From assembly GCF_000220505.1 (NCBI RefSeq), contig NZ_AFPJ01000025.1, forward strand, positions 1-64,000: 64,000 nt of DNA. Direction: 5' to 3'. A program made the position numbers and the translations under genes. Origin of the DNA: Microbulbifer agarilyticus S89. GTDB taxonomy: Bacteria; Pseudomonadota; Gammaproteobacteria; Pseudomonadales; Cellvibrionaceae. Of this stretch, positions 17,323 to 27,313 are shown in pieces. Under the pieces are notes generated by a model, which saw nothing but the letters and a program-made list of their open reading frames with translations, had not been told where the DNA came from and made no database searches. The number at the start of each line of letters is the position of its first letter. The stretch's first letter is position 1.

Positions 17323-19029
17323 CTAAGACTCACAAGGCTCACTTAATTCTTTGATCTGTGTTGCAGGATCTTTGCGAGCAGTCGGTGCAGCCACCGTCGA
17401 CGTTACCGCCGGCCGCTTGCGCAACACCAAATCCTGCGTCTCCCAATCCACCGAGGGCGCCCGCTGCGCATCGCAGCCGGTTATGTTCCAGCACACAACC
17501 TGCACACGCACATCGCCGTCGACGGCACCCGGTTCGAAACGCAGGGTAACAAAATTGTTGTTGCAGCTCTTGGCCACACGCCCGACACCTTTGCCAATGG
17601 CGCTACCTGCCTGCAGGTACTCGACTTCCGCGCGGATATGGTCTGTCGGGCGATCGGGAAATTCTGCGAGGGTCTGGTCTGCCTCGGCGGCGGCACTGGG
17701 AAGACAGGCCAGCGGTGAAGACACGACCTCCACCACCAGCTTGCCCCCCAGATCAAAGCGGGCGAGGCGACTGAAATGCACATCCCCCGCCAGAATCAAC
17801 AGGTCCTGGGAGCAATCGCGTATCGCCCGCACCAGGTCCTGGTACTGTCCGGTATCCGCCAGCGAGTGATCGCCCCACCCCCACTTTACCTGCAGCGACT
17901 TGAGCCGGCGTCCGTCGCGGAACTGCCAGCGCGTCAGCAGCGGTGCTGGCAGCACCAGTACACCGGGGCGGTCCAGCGCTCTGAGCCAGGTAGTGGCCGC
18001 GGCAAAGGTCTGCGTATCGGTGAAGTTGGCATCCCGTCCGGGAGCGCGCTGCAGGCGGGTATCCAGCACAAAGAACTTTAAAGCATTGGCCACGTCGAAC
18101 TGGCTAGACAGCGCCCCCGACGGCAGCTGATACGCATCGAACAGCTCCCGCGCACAGCTTTGCCACTCGTCACGTACCTTGCGCGACCAGAGTGTGGGCA
18201 GGAAACCCGGGCGGTTGGGGAAGTCGTTCCAGAATTCGTGATCGCCGGCGAGGAAATAGTGGAAGCCCTGCTGCAATTTGGCGCGCAAGCCGCGCCGCCA
18301 GTTGCGCAGGTACTCTGTGGTAAAAACCGCGTTGAGCCTGCGGCGAATCGTCGTGCGCGAGCGAAAACCCAGCGGGGAAAAATTCCGGCTGCTGAAGCCG
18401 GGAATAAAGCGGGCACCCCAGCCGGTGTTGGAAAACGCCGTATCCAGATAAACCTGGTCACCGCCAAGAAAGGATACCTGAGGGCGGTGCGCTGCGGGCA
18501 ACGCCTCGATTGCTTCGCGCAAGGCACCGCCGTCCGCCTCGCCATAAAAACAGGTTCCGTACCAGACATTGAAGCCACCCTCGAGCGTGCGCGGGCGCCC
18601 ACGGCACTCCGCATGGGCAAGCTGCAGGGGAGATTCCTGTTGCCGCCACAAAGACAGCCGGTAGCGTACATCCGGGAGTAACGCGAGGGTTACCAGCGTA
18701 AACGCAACGCCAGGGGCAGACCGATCAAGTGTAAGCGGGATATCTCGGCGGGTTGCCTCCCGCGCGAGGTTTGCCGCTGCACCGTCGACGGGTTCAACCC
18801 GCAGCCAGTAACGCTCTGAAGAGACAGCGGCTCCGCTGTGCGCGGCTGGCGCAGGCTGTGGATCGTTGAACTCGGCCACCCAGACCTGCCCTGAATCGCC
18901 CTCCCCATAGCCGTGCGGCACGATCATATAGCGATCGCAGTTTGCCTCCCCAATGGGGTAACCGTGATCTCCGCCCGAGACCTCTTCCATCGTCGAATCG
19001 GCCGCAGTAGTTTGAATCCTTGTATCCAT
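17323..19029 (-). CDS. PhoD-like metallophosphatase
   Basis: This 568-residue protein shows metallophosphatase motifs of the PhoD-like group: GGDQVYLD near residue 190, AGDHEFWNDFP near 260 and AGDVHFSRLARFD near 420, providing Asp, His and Asn ligands. PhoD enzymes are Ca/Fe phosphodiesterases or phosphatases, but this branch resembles the uncharacterised cytosolic 'PhoD-like' set. No signal peptide or twin-arginine motif is seen at the N-terminus, so export is not supported. The gene faces mtfA divergently, with 130 bases between starts. Confidence 0.82.
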   Translation of the reverse strand: MDTRIQTTAADSTMEEVSGGDHGYPIGEANCDRYMIVPHGYGEGDSGQVWVAEFNDPQPAPAAHSGAAVSSERYWLRVEPVDGAAANLAREATRRDIPLTLDRSAPGVAFTLVTLALLPDVRYRLSLWRQQESPLQLAHAECRGRPRTLEGGFNVWYGTCFYGEADGGALREAIEALPAAHRPQVSFLGGDQVYLDTAFSNTGWGARFIPGFSSRNFSPLGFRSRTTIRRRLNAVFTTEYLRNWRRGLRAKLQQGFHYFLAGDHEFWNDFPNRPGFLPTLWSRKVRDEWQSCARELFDAYQLPSGALSSQFDVANALKFFVLDTRLQRAPGRDANFTDTQTFAAATTWLRALDRPGVLVLPAPLLTRWQFRDGRRLKSLQVKWGWGDHSLADTGQYQDLVRAIRDCSQDLLILAGDVHFSRLARFDLGGKLVVEVVSSPLACLPSAAAEADQTLAEFPDRPTDHIRAEVEYLQAGSAIGKGVGRVAKSCNNNFVTLRFEPGAVDGDVRVQVVCWNITGCDAQRAPSVDWETQDLVLRKRPAVTSTVAAPTARKDPATQIKELSEPCES

Positions 19030-19158
19030 GCCCCAATAAATTCCCTAAGCACCCTGTTATATCCTTCTCAACACGCGAGAGGCGGGCAACATGGTCGCAG
19101 AAATTCACCTCAGGTCAATGATCGACCCGGTATCTCAGGTAACAGGCAGGAACTTCGT

Positions 19159-20043
19159 GTGAATGGTTTTCTCGTTGTAATTCTCATCGCCGTGCTAGCG
19201 TGGGTAGTGCCATTTTTGTGGCAGCGCTGGCGTCGCGATTATCTGCGCTCGCGCCCCCTGAGTGCGAAGCAGGAACGTATCCTGGCTAACCGGCTGGCCC
19301 TGTTTCGCTATTTACCGGCGCCGAGGCAGCAGGAACTCAAGGAGAATATCAGCCTGTTCCTGCGAGATAAGGAGTTTGTCGGCTGCAACGGGCAAGTCAT
19401 TACGGAAGACATTCGCGTTACCATCGCTGCGCATGCCTGCCTGCTGTTACTGGAGCGCCCCAACAACTGCTACCCCGACCTGAAAACCGTACTGGTGTAT
19501 CCCGATGCGTATGTCGCCAGGGAAACCCGCCACGATGGACATGTGCAGTCATCCCATATGAGTGCACGCGCCGGCGAAGCCCACTACCGGGGCCCGGTGG
19601 TATTGTCCTGGGGAGATCTGATCGATGGGCTGCAGAGCCCGGACAGTGGCCACAACGTGGCGATTCATGAGTTTGCCCACAAGCTGGATGAGGAAGATGG
19701 CTATGTGGACGGACGCCCACCGTTTGAGAACAGCACCGACGGCAAAACCTGGGCGCCGGTCATGCGCGAGGCATTTACCGAGCTGCGCCAGCGAATTCAA
19801 ATAATGCATGCGGATAGCGGGCTGTCGGCGACCGAAAGCGCGGCGACGCTGGGAGAGAAGCCTTCGGTACTGGACACCTATGGTGCCCAGTCACCGGCAG
19901 AGTTCTTTGCGGTGGCAACGGAAGCGTTTTTTATTATTCCGACGGCGATGGAATCGGCGCATCCGGCACTGTATCGGGAGATGCAAAAATTCTTCCGAAC
20001 AGATCCGGCCGCATTGCTGCGTGGAAATCGTCCGGGCGGTTGA
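19159..20043 (+). CDS. mtfA: Zinc-dependent peptidase MtfA
   Basis: This 294-residue protein has an N-terminal membrane segment (about residues 2-18) and the metallopeptidase motif HEFAHKLDEEDG at 170, with Glu171 catalytic. In E. coli MtfA binds the Mlc repressor and is an aminopeptidase related to the anthrax lethal factor fold. The GTG start was selected for its AGGAA site and because the membrane segment begins there; the frame continues upstream without coding character and would overlap the divergent gene. Its last 110 bases overlap the convergent NTP-transferase gene. Confidence 0.9.
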   Translation: MNGFLVVILIAVLAWVVPFLWQRWRRDYLRSRPLSAKQERILANRLALFRYLPAPRQQELKENISLFLRDKEFVGCNGQVITEDIRVTIAAHACLLLLERPNNCYPDLKTVLVYPDAYVARETRHDGHVQSSHMSARAGEAHYRGPVVLSWGDLIDGLQSPDSGHNVAIHEFAHKLDEEDGYVDGRPPFENSTDGKTWAPVMREAFTELRQRIQIMHADSGLSATESAATLGEKPSVLDTYGAQSPAEFFAVATEAFFIIPTAMESAHPALYREMQKFFRTDPAALLRGNRPGG

Positions 20044-20599
20044 TATCACAGTTGATCGCGGGATCCGCGACTTCCACGTCGACCACCGCATCGGCAAAAA
20101 TGCGCAACACCTTTTCCATTCCGGTATTGCGCAGCCGCGATAATGCGGAGAGGTACTTGCGCCCGATGGCAATGGGGTACCCTCGGGTGCCGGCACATAC
20201 GGGCACGCAAATGCGGTCTTCTTCCGCGGCCTGCATGAGCGTGGCCAGTGTTTCCGGCTCAACAAACGGCATATCCCCCAAACATACCAGTACTGCCTTG
20301 GGGTTAGCGCCAGACCGCTGCAACTGTTCGACCACATGGGCCAGGCTGGTGCCAATGCTCACCGGCCATACCGGTGCGTGAATGACTTGTACGGGCAGTT
20401 TCTTCAGGCCATTGGCAAGTACGGAGTCGCGTGCGCGCAATACCACCTGCACCGAGGCGTGCTCAAATTTGTCGGCGGCATCCAGAGCCGTCTGCAATGT
20501 ACGCAATATCATGGGCTCCCCATGAATACTGGCGAGGCGCTTATCAGTGCCAAATCGATGAGAGTAACCGGCGGCCAGAACCACGATCGAATATTCCAT
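19934..20599 (-). CDS. MobA/MocA-like nucleotidyltransferase
   Basis: This 221-residue protein has the nucleotide-binding start VVLAAGYSHRFGTDKRL, a middle CLGDMPFVEPETL (metal-binding GDMP) and DINRPDDF near the end, all typical of molybdenum cofactor cytidylyl- or guanylyltransferases. MocA-type enzymes attach CMP to Moco for xanthine dehydrogenase-like enzymes. No molybdoenzyme gene is present nearby, so the acceptor is unknown. The 3' end overlaps mtfA by 110 bases in convergent orientation; both reading frames look genuine in the overlap. Confidence 0.87.
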   Translation of the reverse strand: MEYSIVVLAAGYSHRFGTDKRLASIHGEPMILRTLQTALDAADKFEHASVQVVLRARDSVLANGLKKLPVQVIHAPVWPVSIGTSLAHVVEQLQRSGANPKAVLVCLGDMPFVEPETLATLMQAAEEDRICVPVCAGTRGYPIAIGRKYLSALSRLRNTGMEKVLRIFADAVVDVEVADPAINCDINRPDDFHAAMRPDLFGRIFASPDTVPDAPIPSPSE

Positions 20600-20644
20600 T
20601 ATCTTTCTCGCATCGCTTTTTTTAGGTTCAATTTATATAGCTGG

Positions 20645-23600
20645 TCAGTAGTCCTTCTTCCACTGTAGCTCGACACTTCCGGCACCACTTTCGCTTCCGT
20701 CGGAGGATTTGATGTCGAGGCGCAAATTCTTGCGCAGCTCAATTTGCATCTCTGCCTGCCAGGGATTAAGCGGGTCGGTACTACGCTGTAACTCGAGATA
20801 GATGCGACTGGTGATGTATTTGCCCAGACTGAGGGAATACTGGTCTCCCTCATCGGTGGCCTCGGTATCGAAGTCCAAGGTATCCAGCCCTACCAGGTCA
20901 CGGGTGCTGGCCAGCGGGTCAAAGCCCGTGCCGCCGGTCTGCAGCGTACGCACCACACCGACCAGGCGAACCGCCTGCAGCGGGGAGATATCGGTCAACG
21001 ATTTGCCAAACAGAAGCTGGGCGAAAATTTCATCCTGGGCGGCGGCGGGGTTCGAGCTGAATTCGATTTTGGGATCATCTGTGGTGCCGGAAATTTCTGC
21101 GGTAATCTCACCATCGGCATAGGTATGCACGCCTTTTACATAAATCGCCGCCACATTATTTTCGAACTGTACTTCTCCTTCCTGCAGGTCGAATTTTTTC
21201 CCCAGCAAATCAAACTTGCCGCGTACGATGGTAATGGTGCCCGCTGCTTCCGGGCTCGCGGCGGTACCGCGGATGTCTACCTCGCCCTTGAGCTGTGAGT
21301 CCAGCCCTAGGCCCCTGACGAAAGATTGCTGGTCCAGCACCACCTCAACCTGCAAGCCAATATTTTCCAACAATTGTGAGCCCGCGGCTTCGCTGTCGCC
21401 CCCGTCGACTTCCACCTCGATTACATCAATTTCCGGCACACTGCTGCCAATAAAATGCTCCACCTGCACGGTCAATGGCCGCAGGTTGATGGTGCCCGCC
21501 AACAAAGCATCTTCGGTACTACCGGAGAGGCGCAAGTCACCATTAATCGCCCCTTTGGCACCGGGCATATTGAGCAGGTGGGCTTTGCGCGCAGACAGAG
21601 TGAAATCAAGCGTCGTCGCTGCGGAGGCATTAAAACGAGCGGCGCCGGTCAATTCCACCCGGCCACGATCACGGTCGCGGGCGCTGGCCTCGACAATCCG
21701 CCATGCATCAGGTGTCAGCTCGGCAATAAACACCAGCTGTCGCAAGCGTGTATTGCTGGGGCGGTGCTCGTAGTAACCCTCGCGCAGATTGATATTGCCG
21801 CGCAGGTTGGGTGTGCGGCTGGTGCCCTTGGCAGACAGGTCAAAGTTCAGGTTGCCGCGCAGGGTGTGTATTTCCGGGTCGTAGAGCACGCCCAGCGCCG
21901 CCAGGTCGGCACTGCCACCGGCATCAAAATCGATGGGAAGCGGCGGGCGCTCCGCCGATGTCTTTTCGCTGAACAGTTGCGTAAGAATTGGGGCAATGGC
22001 AAGAGTGGCGCGGGCGTTGGCGGCCTGCCGGCTGCCGTGGCTTGCCCCCAGTTGAATCTGCAGGTTCTCGGCCAGGGTTTCCCAGCTCAGCGAGAGGATC
22101 ACCGGAACCTGCACCAGCGCATCGTTCTGCAAGGCCGGAGCCTGCCCGGTAATGCGCAATTCGCCAGAAAGATCCGGGTTGCGCGGGGTTCCGGATGCGC
22201 TGGCGCGCAGCGACAACTCGCCGGTATCGCTGATATCCGCATTTAACCAGCTACTAAAATCCGCCAGCACTGCCTGCGCGCTCATTTGCAGGTCGAGGCC
22301 AGAGGCACTCATGGCGCCATCGATGTTGAGCTGGTTGCGATCCGCCCAGAGTAACTGCACTTCCGATAGGGTAATAGCCGCCTGCCCGTAACTGATATCC
22401 CCCTGGGCCTGCCAGGGCTCCCCCTGAAACTCGCCCATACCCAGCACATTGACGCTGGCCTCCAGCGACGTAAATGGGCCGGTAAAGTTGCCGTCGAGGC
22501 TCAATTCGCCACTCAGGGAGTGCGGGAGCGACACCCCCGCCAGCTTCGCAAGGCCAATGGGAATATTGCGCCCGGCGACACTGCCATTTACTTGCTGTGC
22601 CTTCGGCTCCAGCACGCCATTTATTTCCAGCCAGGCACTACCCGCGGCACGCGCGCGCTCGGCGTCCTGCGCCAGCGCCCGGGTACCCACTACCCGCTCA
22701 GTAGACTGACGCAATGGATAGGCTTCGTCGGGGTCGATCACTTCGCCCGCGCGCAAGGACTGCTGGGAGGACTGTTGAAAGGACTGCTGCGCCAACCCGG
22801 AGCTGCTACTGAATAAATCGAGACGCAGCCGGTCAAAGGTAATCGCATCCAGGTTGCCCGCCGCGCCGCCCCTGAGACGGTAGCGATAATCCCGATACTC
22901 GCCATCGGAGTTGATTCGGGCGGACATTTTGGGGTTGTCCCAGGGGCCGGTTACCGACACCACCGCATCCAGGTCTACCCGGGTACCCGGATCAACCGGC
23001 ACATTAAATTGTTCCGCCGGTTGCAGACCACGGGCCGCGACATCAAGCTGGAGCTGCAGTGTCTTGCGCTCCACGGCCACCTCGCCACTGCCGCTTACGC
23101 GCAGCCCCTCGCCCTCCAGCAACACGTCCTGCAGCGCAAAATTTTCCAGATTGCCGCTGGCGTGAGCCTTCGCATCCACCGCAAAACTGCGATACTGCAG
23201 TGCGCTGGTGACTTCCACGGTGAGATTCGGGTTGTCCCATGCACCTTTGGCGGTCACACGCAGCTGCTCAAGGGTGCCCGCAACATCCGCTGGAATGTCC
23301 ACATTTTGCGTTTGCTCGATGCCCGCAAGTATCTCGCGCACTTCGTCCAGCGACAGCTGCGCGAGCGACGCCTTGACGTCGATTGACTTACCCCCGACAT
23401 CCACATTGCCCGCGACCGTTGCGCGGGCATCGGCCAGTGATAGCTGGGCCGAGCGGATATGAATATTGTCTTCCTTGGTTGCCACCTCGCCATTGAAGCG
23501 AAGCGGCTGGGACTGAAAGCTCGAACGCAATTCCAGCGTGCCATTGGCACTCGGCAACTTTAACGGCCCCTGGATATCGAGTTGGGCGGACAGCCAACCC

Positions 23601-24637
23601 CCTTGGAGAAAATTCTGAAATGGCTGTGAAATAGCAACCGGTAAGCGATTCAGTCGCAATTTTACGTCGACCGATTCGGCATCAACCTCACCGCGCACGG
23701 TATGGAATGTGTCATCCACACGCAAAGTGAGGTCCCTGGTCGCAACCGACCACGGGGACAGAGCCAGCTCTAGGGTTCCCTCAAGGCCAAAGCGATGACT
23801 CACCAGCGGCAGGGAGAACTCTTCCACCGTGACCTGCACACTGTTTTTGTCGCGCACCTGCAAAAGCACGCGACCGTCCGCGTCCAGTGCTTCGCCCTCG
23901 GGAAGATGCAGCGAGCGCCCGAGGAAGCCGCCGGCTAATTCACTGGCGGACAGTGTCAGTCGGTATTCCTGCTCCGATTCCATCTGGCCATCGAGCCGCA
24001 GGTGCAGCTGATGCCCCTGATGCTCGGCCACCTCCAACGAGAGCGCCGATGGCTCACCGGGCCATTGATAACTACCCCGCCCGTCGACCTTCAGCACGGG
24101 CAGCCCCTGCACGGCCGCGTCGCGAATCGTCAGGCGGTTGATTGCCAGCTTCTCCAGCCACACCGCGGGAATGGTGAGCGCGCTGCTTTGTGGAGGCGCT
24201 TGCTCCTCGTCCTCGCCGTTGCCCTGCTGCAGGTATGCCTGCAGTACCGTGTTATCAAACAGCAGCGCTTCGGCAGAGATCTCGGGAATATGTACCTGCG
24301 TCTGCAACAGCGGCCACAGGTCGACGTGCAGCGTCAGTTTCTGCCCCTCGAGCAGCGTGCGCTCCTTGTAGCGTACGCGCAGTAACTCGAAGTACCACTT
24401 GCCCCACTGCGGGCTGCGCATACCCTCAGCATGAATTTCGAGATCCGGCAGGTAGTGACGGGCAGCGGCAAGGCCCGCCTGGGTCAGGGTTTCCCGGCCT
24501 TTTTCCGAGCCGAGAAACACCAGTGCAAAACACAAGGGCAGCAAGACAAAGACCGCGAGCAGGGTCAGGCGGGGCCGGTTGCGCCATGGCCGCAGTCGTT
24601 GCCGACGCGGTGATTTTGCCTGGTTTGCGTCCACCAT
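20645..24637 (-). CDS. tamB: Translocation and assembly module subunit TamB
   Basis: This 1330-residue AsmA/TamB-class protein has a single N-terminal membrane anchor (about residues 23-45), a long repetitive β-taco region that forms a lipid-conducting groove, and the conserved C-terminal TamB (DUF490) domain from about residue 980. That domain contains VRGKFDLLGKKFDLQEGEV and ends in an aromatic WKKDY. TamB bridges inner and outer membranes and takes part in phospholipid transport and autotransporter assembly. The start codon lies 3 bases past the tamA stop, so the two are co-translated. Confidence 0.95.
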   Translation of the reverse strand: MVDANQAKSPRRQRLRPWRNRPRLTLLAVFVLLPLCFALVFLGSEKGRETLTQAGLAAARHYLPDLEIHAEGMRSPQWGKWYFELLRVRYKERTLLEGQKLTLHVDLWPLLQTQVHIPEISAEALLFDNTVLQAYLQQGNGEDEEQAPPQSSALTIPAVWLEKLAINRLTIRDAAVQGLPVLKVDGRGSYQWPGEPSALSLEVAEHQGHQLHLRLDGQMESEQEYRLTLSASELAGGFLGRSLHLPEGEALDADGRVLLQVRDKNSVQVTVEEFSLPLVSHRFGLEGTLELALSPWSVATRDLTLRVDDTFHTVRGEVDAESVDVKLRLNRLPVAISQPFQNFLQGGWLSAQLDIQGPLKLPSANGTLELRSSFQSQPLRFNGEVATKEDNIHIRSAQLSLADARATVAGNVDVGGKSIDVKASLAQLSLDEVREILAGIEQTQNVDIPADVAGTLEQLRVTAKGAWDNPNLTVEVTSALQYRSFAVDAKAHASGNLENFALQDVLLEGEGLRVSGSGEVAVERKTLQLQLDVAARGLQPAEQFNVPVDPGTRVDLDAVVSVTGPWDNPKMSARINSDGEYRDYRYRLRGGAAGNLDAITFDRLRLDLFSSSSGLAQQSFQQSSQQSLRAGEVIDPDEAYPLRQSTERVVGTRALAQDAERARAAGSAWLEINGVLEPKAQQVNGSVAGRNIPIGLAKLAGVSLPHSLSGELSLDGNFTGPFTSLEASVNVLGMGEFQGEPWQAQGDISYGQAAITLSEVQLLWADRNQLNIDGAMSASGLDLQMSAQAVLADFSSWLNADISDTGELSLRASASGTPRNPDLSGELRITGQAPALQNDALVQVPVILSLSWETLAENLQIQLGASHGSRQAANARATLAIAPILTQLFSEKTSAERPPLPIDFDAGGSADLAALGVLYDPEIHTLRGNLNFDLSAKGTSRTPNLRGNINLREGYYEHRPSNTRLRQLVFIAELTPDAWRIVEASARDRDRGRVELTGAARFNASAATTLDFTLSARKAHLLNMPGAKGAINGDLRLSGSTEDALLAGTINLRPLTVQVEHFIGSSVPEIDVIEVEVDGGDSEAAGSQLLENIGLQVEVVLDQQSFVRGLGLDSQLKGEVDIRGTAASPEAAGTITIVRGKFDLLGKKFDLQEGEVQFENNVAAIYVKGVHTYADGEITAEISGTTDDPKIEFSSNPAAAQDEIFAQLLFGKSLTDISPLQAVRLVGVVRTLQTGGTGFDPLASTRDLVGLDTLDFDTEATDEGDQYSLSLGKYITSRIYLELQRSTDPLNPWQAEMQIELRKNLRLDIKSSDGSESGAGSVELQWKKDY

Positions 24638-24640
24638 GGT

Positions 24641-26551
24641 TCAGAACGCCTGCCCGAGGCTGACATAGATCTGGTAACTGCTGTCATCCAGACCGTCGCG
24701 GCGATCCAGTGGGAAAGCAATGTCAAACCGCAGGGGGGCAAACGAGGTCATATAACGCACCCCAAGCCCGACACCCCAGAAGAGGTCGTCAAAACTGGGC
24801 TGGGGGTCCTCATACGCATTCCCCCCATCCACAAACAGTACTCCGCCCCAGGAATCGGTAAAGCGAAACCGCCCTTCCAGCGAAATTTCACTGAGTGCGC
24901 GGCCACCGATTGGGTCAGACAGCGTCGGTGGCTCCCCTGCTACCGTCGATGGAATCAGGCGGCGTGGGCCAAGGGCCTGATAGCTATAACCACGCACCGA
25001 GCCACCGCCACCCGCGTAAAAGCGCTCATCGGCAGGGATTTCGAGGTTATCGATACCACTGATCACCCCCGCCTTGATACGCAGCGCGAGTGTCGGGTCA
25101 AAGCGCACCTCATTACCGGTGAGGTAGCCGGTGGCTACCAGCGTGTTTTTGACGAAGCGGGTTCCGCTACTGCGGAGGTCAAAATACGGCTTCACCTCGA
25201 ACGCCACGGTGGCACCGCGACGGGCATCCAGCAGGTTGTCGGTGGTATCGATCTTCAGGCCCAGGGGGAAGGACAGCAGGTTGTAGTTTTCACTTTCCTC
25301 ACCCTCTTCCTGGACCTCACTGAATTTCAGCTCACTGCCGATACTAAAGGTGCGGTGCTTGGTATGCCGACGGGAGATAGTGCCGCCGATGGTGACGGAC
25401 TCTGCCTCATAGGAGTCACGTTCTTCGTTAGACGCTTCGGCCTTGGCCGAGAAGTTCTGGTCGTCGCGGAAGAAACGCGGCACCAGAATCTCACTCTTGA
25501 TCGACTGCCTGACCTCGTTGACGCGGGTTTCCACTTCGATCTTTTCCCCGCGGCCAAGAATATTGCGGTGCTCCCAGCCGGCAGACACACCCGCTCCCTC
25601 ATCGGAGGTATACCCCACCCCGAGACGCACGGTGCGGTGTTTGCGCTCGGTCAGCAGGAAAGTGATATCAACGACACCATCATAGGGCTCAGAGACTTCG
25701 GTATTCGCCCCCGCGATCAAGTTTGTGCGCAACAGTCGCAATTTGGCGGCATCGAGCTTTGCGCGGCTGAAGCAATCGCCCGTCGACAATTGCAGGCGCT
25801 TGCGCAGGAAGGGCTCATTAATACTGGTAACACCATCTATATACAGTTGCCCAATGCGCACCTCCGGGCTGGGGGCTACCCGGTACTCGAGGCGCGCGGC
25901 ATGCTCACTGTGGATAACCGTGGCTTTGTAATCCACATCCAGTTCGAGCAGGCAGGCATTTTCCGCCAGGTAGGTTTCAATTTTTTTGACACCCTCGGTG
26001 ACCTTCACCGCCTCCAGCGGGTCCCCGACCTGCAACCCGACCCCGGGAAAGCCGGGTTTGAGTCTGGCCGGCATAACGATTTCCAGGGCTTTAATCCGGA
26101 AAACCTTACCTGGGACTACCCGGTAAAGGATCTCGCCGTTGTCCACGGTCTGGCGAACCCGGCCGTCGTAATAACCGCGGGAGCGCAATAGTTTTTCCAG
26201 GGTACCGCGCTCATAACGCGCCACATCCTGCGGATCCTCATATGACTTGAGTACGCTGCTCGACTTCCGCTGCTCGTCGAGCTGCTCCTTCAGCCAGTCC
26301 TGCAACTCGGCATTTTCCAGCACGCGCACTTTGAATTTGGGAAGACGGTCAAAAAACGGGAGTGCAGCCGTAGGGTGCGGCAACAACACAAGCACCGACA
26401 ACAGGACAACAGAAATGTAGTGAAGATATGCCGCTTCACGAGCGGGAAGAAAATCGCGCAAGACCAAATCCGTTTGCCAACCACTCCTACTGCGACGCCG
26501 CGAAACCCGAAAAGTTGCCTCCGCTCCAACGACGCCTGCGGGATTTAACAC
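24641..26551 (-). CDS. tamA: Outer membrane assembly factor TamA (Omp85 family)
   Basis: This 636-residue Omp85 protein has POTRA domains at about residues 75-300 and a 16-strand barrel after about 340. The barrel end shows YAGGGGSVRGYSYQALGPR (the Omp85 VRGY/F lid motif) and a terminal aromatic SLGQAF. Mature protein probably begins after the hydrophobic stretch ending near HPTAALPFF (residue 65). About 40 residues precede this hydrophobic segment and no internal ATG exists, so the true start may be a downstream TTG or GTG. It partners with TamB encoded immediately downstream. Confidence 0.93.
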   Translation of the reverse strand: MLNPAGVVGAEATFRVSRRRSRSGWQTDLVLRDFLPAREAAYLHYISVVLLSVLVLLPHPTAALPFFDRLPKFKVRVLENAELQDWLKEQLDEQRKSSSVLKSYEDPQDVARYERGTLEKLLRSRGYYDGRVRQTVDNGEILYRVVPGKVFRIKALEIVMPARLKPGFPGVGLQVGDPLEAVKVTEGVKKIETYLAENACLLELDVDYKATVIHSEHAARLEYRVAPSPEVRIGQLYIDGVTSINEPFLRKRLQLSTGDCFSRAKLDAAKLRLLRTNLIAGANTEVSEPYDGVVDITFLLTERKHRTVRLGVGYTSDEGAGVSAGWEHRNILGRGEKIEVETRVNEVRQSIKSEILVPRFFRDDQNFSAKAEASNEERDSYEAESVTIGGTISRRHTKHRTFSIGSELKFSEVQEEGEESENYNLLSFPLGLKIDTTDNLLDARRGATVAFEVKPYFDLRSSGTRFVKNTLVATGYLTGNEVRFDPTLALRIKAGVISGIDNLEIPADERFYAGGGGSVRGYSYQALGPRRLIPSTVAGEPPTLSDPIGGRALSEISLEGRFRFTDSWGGVLFVDGGNAYEDPQPSFDDLFWGVGLGVRYMTSFAPLRFDIAFPLDRRDGLDDSSYQIYVSLGQAF

Positions 26552-26640
26552 TGCTTAACCTTCCAACACCTGGACGCGCCTTGCCGTGGGGCAACAAGCC
26601 CGTTCCTTGCAAGGCACGCCAGTGACCACCAGATTCGCGG

Positions 26641-27027
26641 TTAACGGGCAGGGATCGCCGGGCGGTCTTTTGCCTCAATCAACGGGTTGCAGTTTTTGAT
26701 TACCACGCGCCCTTCCAGCAAGTTGCCCTTGGAATACTCGGAAAAAATACACTCGTTGGTTTTCGGGTTGTAATTCTCAACCCACAGGTTGTCATCTTTC
26801 CAGGTAGCACCAAGGTGCCGCTGGCCAGACGGTACGCTGATATACATCACGCCACCGAAACGCTTTACGAACACCTGCTCGAAATGGAAGTAATACGCGA
26901 GCCAACCCACCAAAAAAATGATGGCTGCGACAATCGCGCCCTTACTGAGGCTGCCCAGACGCCCGCCGGCAAACAAGCTCAGAACCACCAGTGCGATAAC
27001 CGCGGTCCAATACAGATAGGTAATCAT
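26641..27027 (-). CDS. Hypothetical membrane protein
   Basis: This 128-residue protein is of no family I recognise. Two hydrophobic segments lie at about residues 5-22 and 31-50, with a short loop GGRLGSLSKG between them. The remaining C-terminal 75 residues are soluble and include ATWKDDNLWVENYNPKTNEC and two cysteines, suggesting a periplasmic or cytoplasmic domain tethered by an N-terminal hairpin. It is on the same strand as tamA, ending 89 bases before it, so co-transcription is possible. Confidence 0.65.
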   Translation of the reverse strand: MITYLYWTAVIALVVLSLFAGGRLGSLSKGAIVAAIIFLVGWLAYYFHFEQVFVKRFGGVMYISVPSGQRHLGATWKDDNLWVENYNPKTNECIFSEYSKGNLLEGRVVIKNCNPLIEAKDRPAIPAR

Positions 27028-27313
27028 GCAGATCTTCCGTGAATTTATGGTTTATTAGCGGGGAATCACTACCCCACAGGGTAGCGCAGTTTGGCGGATC
27101 AGACATGTCCGGGGCAAGCCCTAACGGCCAGCTCAACGCTGACTTGGCGAGACAATTGAGAAGGGAAACCGCGTCCGGGTCAGAGGCTATGCCGGAACCC
27201 CAGCCAGAACCGCAGCCAGAACAAGCGGCACAGTTGATCCAAATCAAGTGCCCGCCGGGGCGCCGGCATACACTGGATTCATCAAGAGAGCAGCAATGCA
27301 ATAGGAGTAGAAA

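Noticed and set aside
18913-19158. In-frame upstream extension of mtfA
   Set aside because: It overlaps the divergent PhoD-like gene and has no conserved content; the GTG at 19159 has a good ribosome site and starts at the membrane segment.
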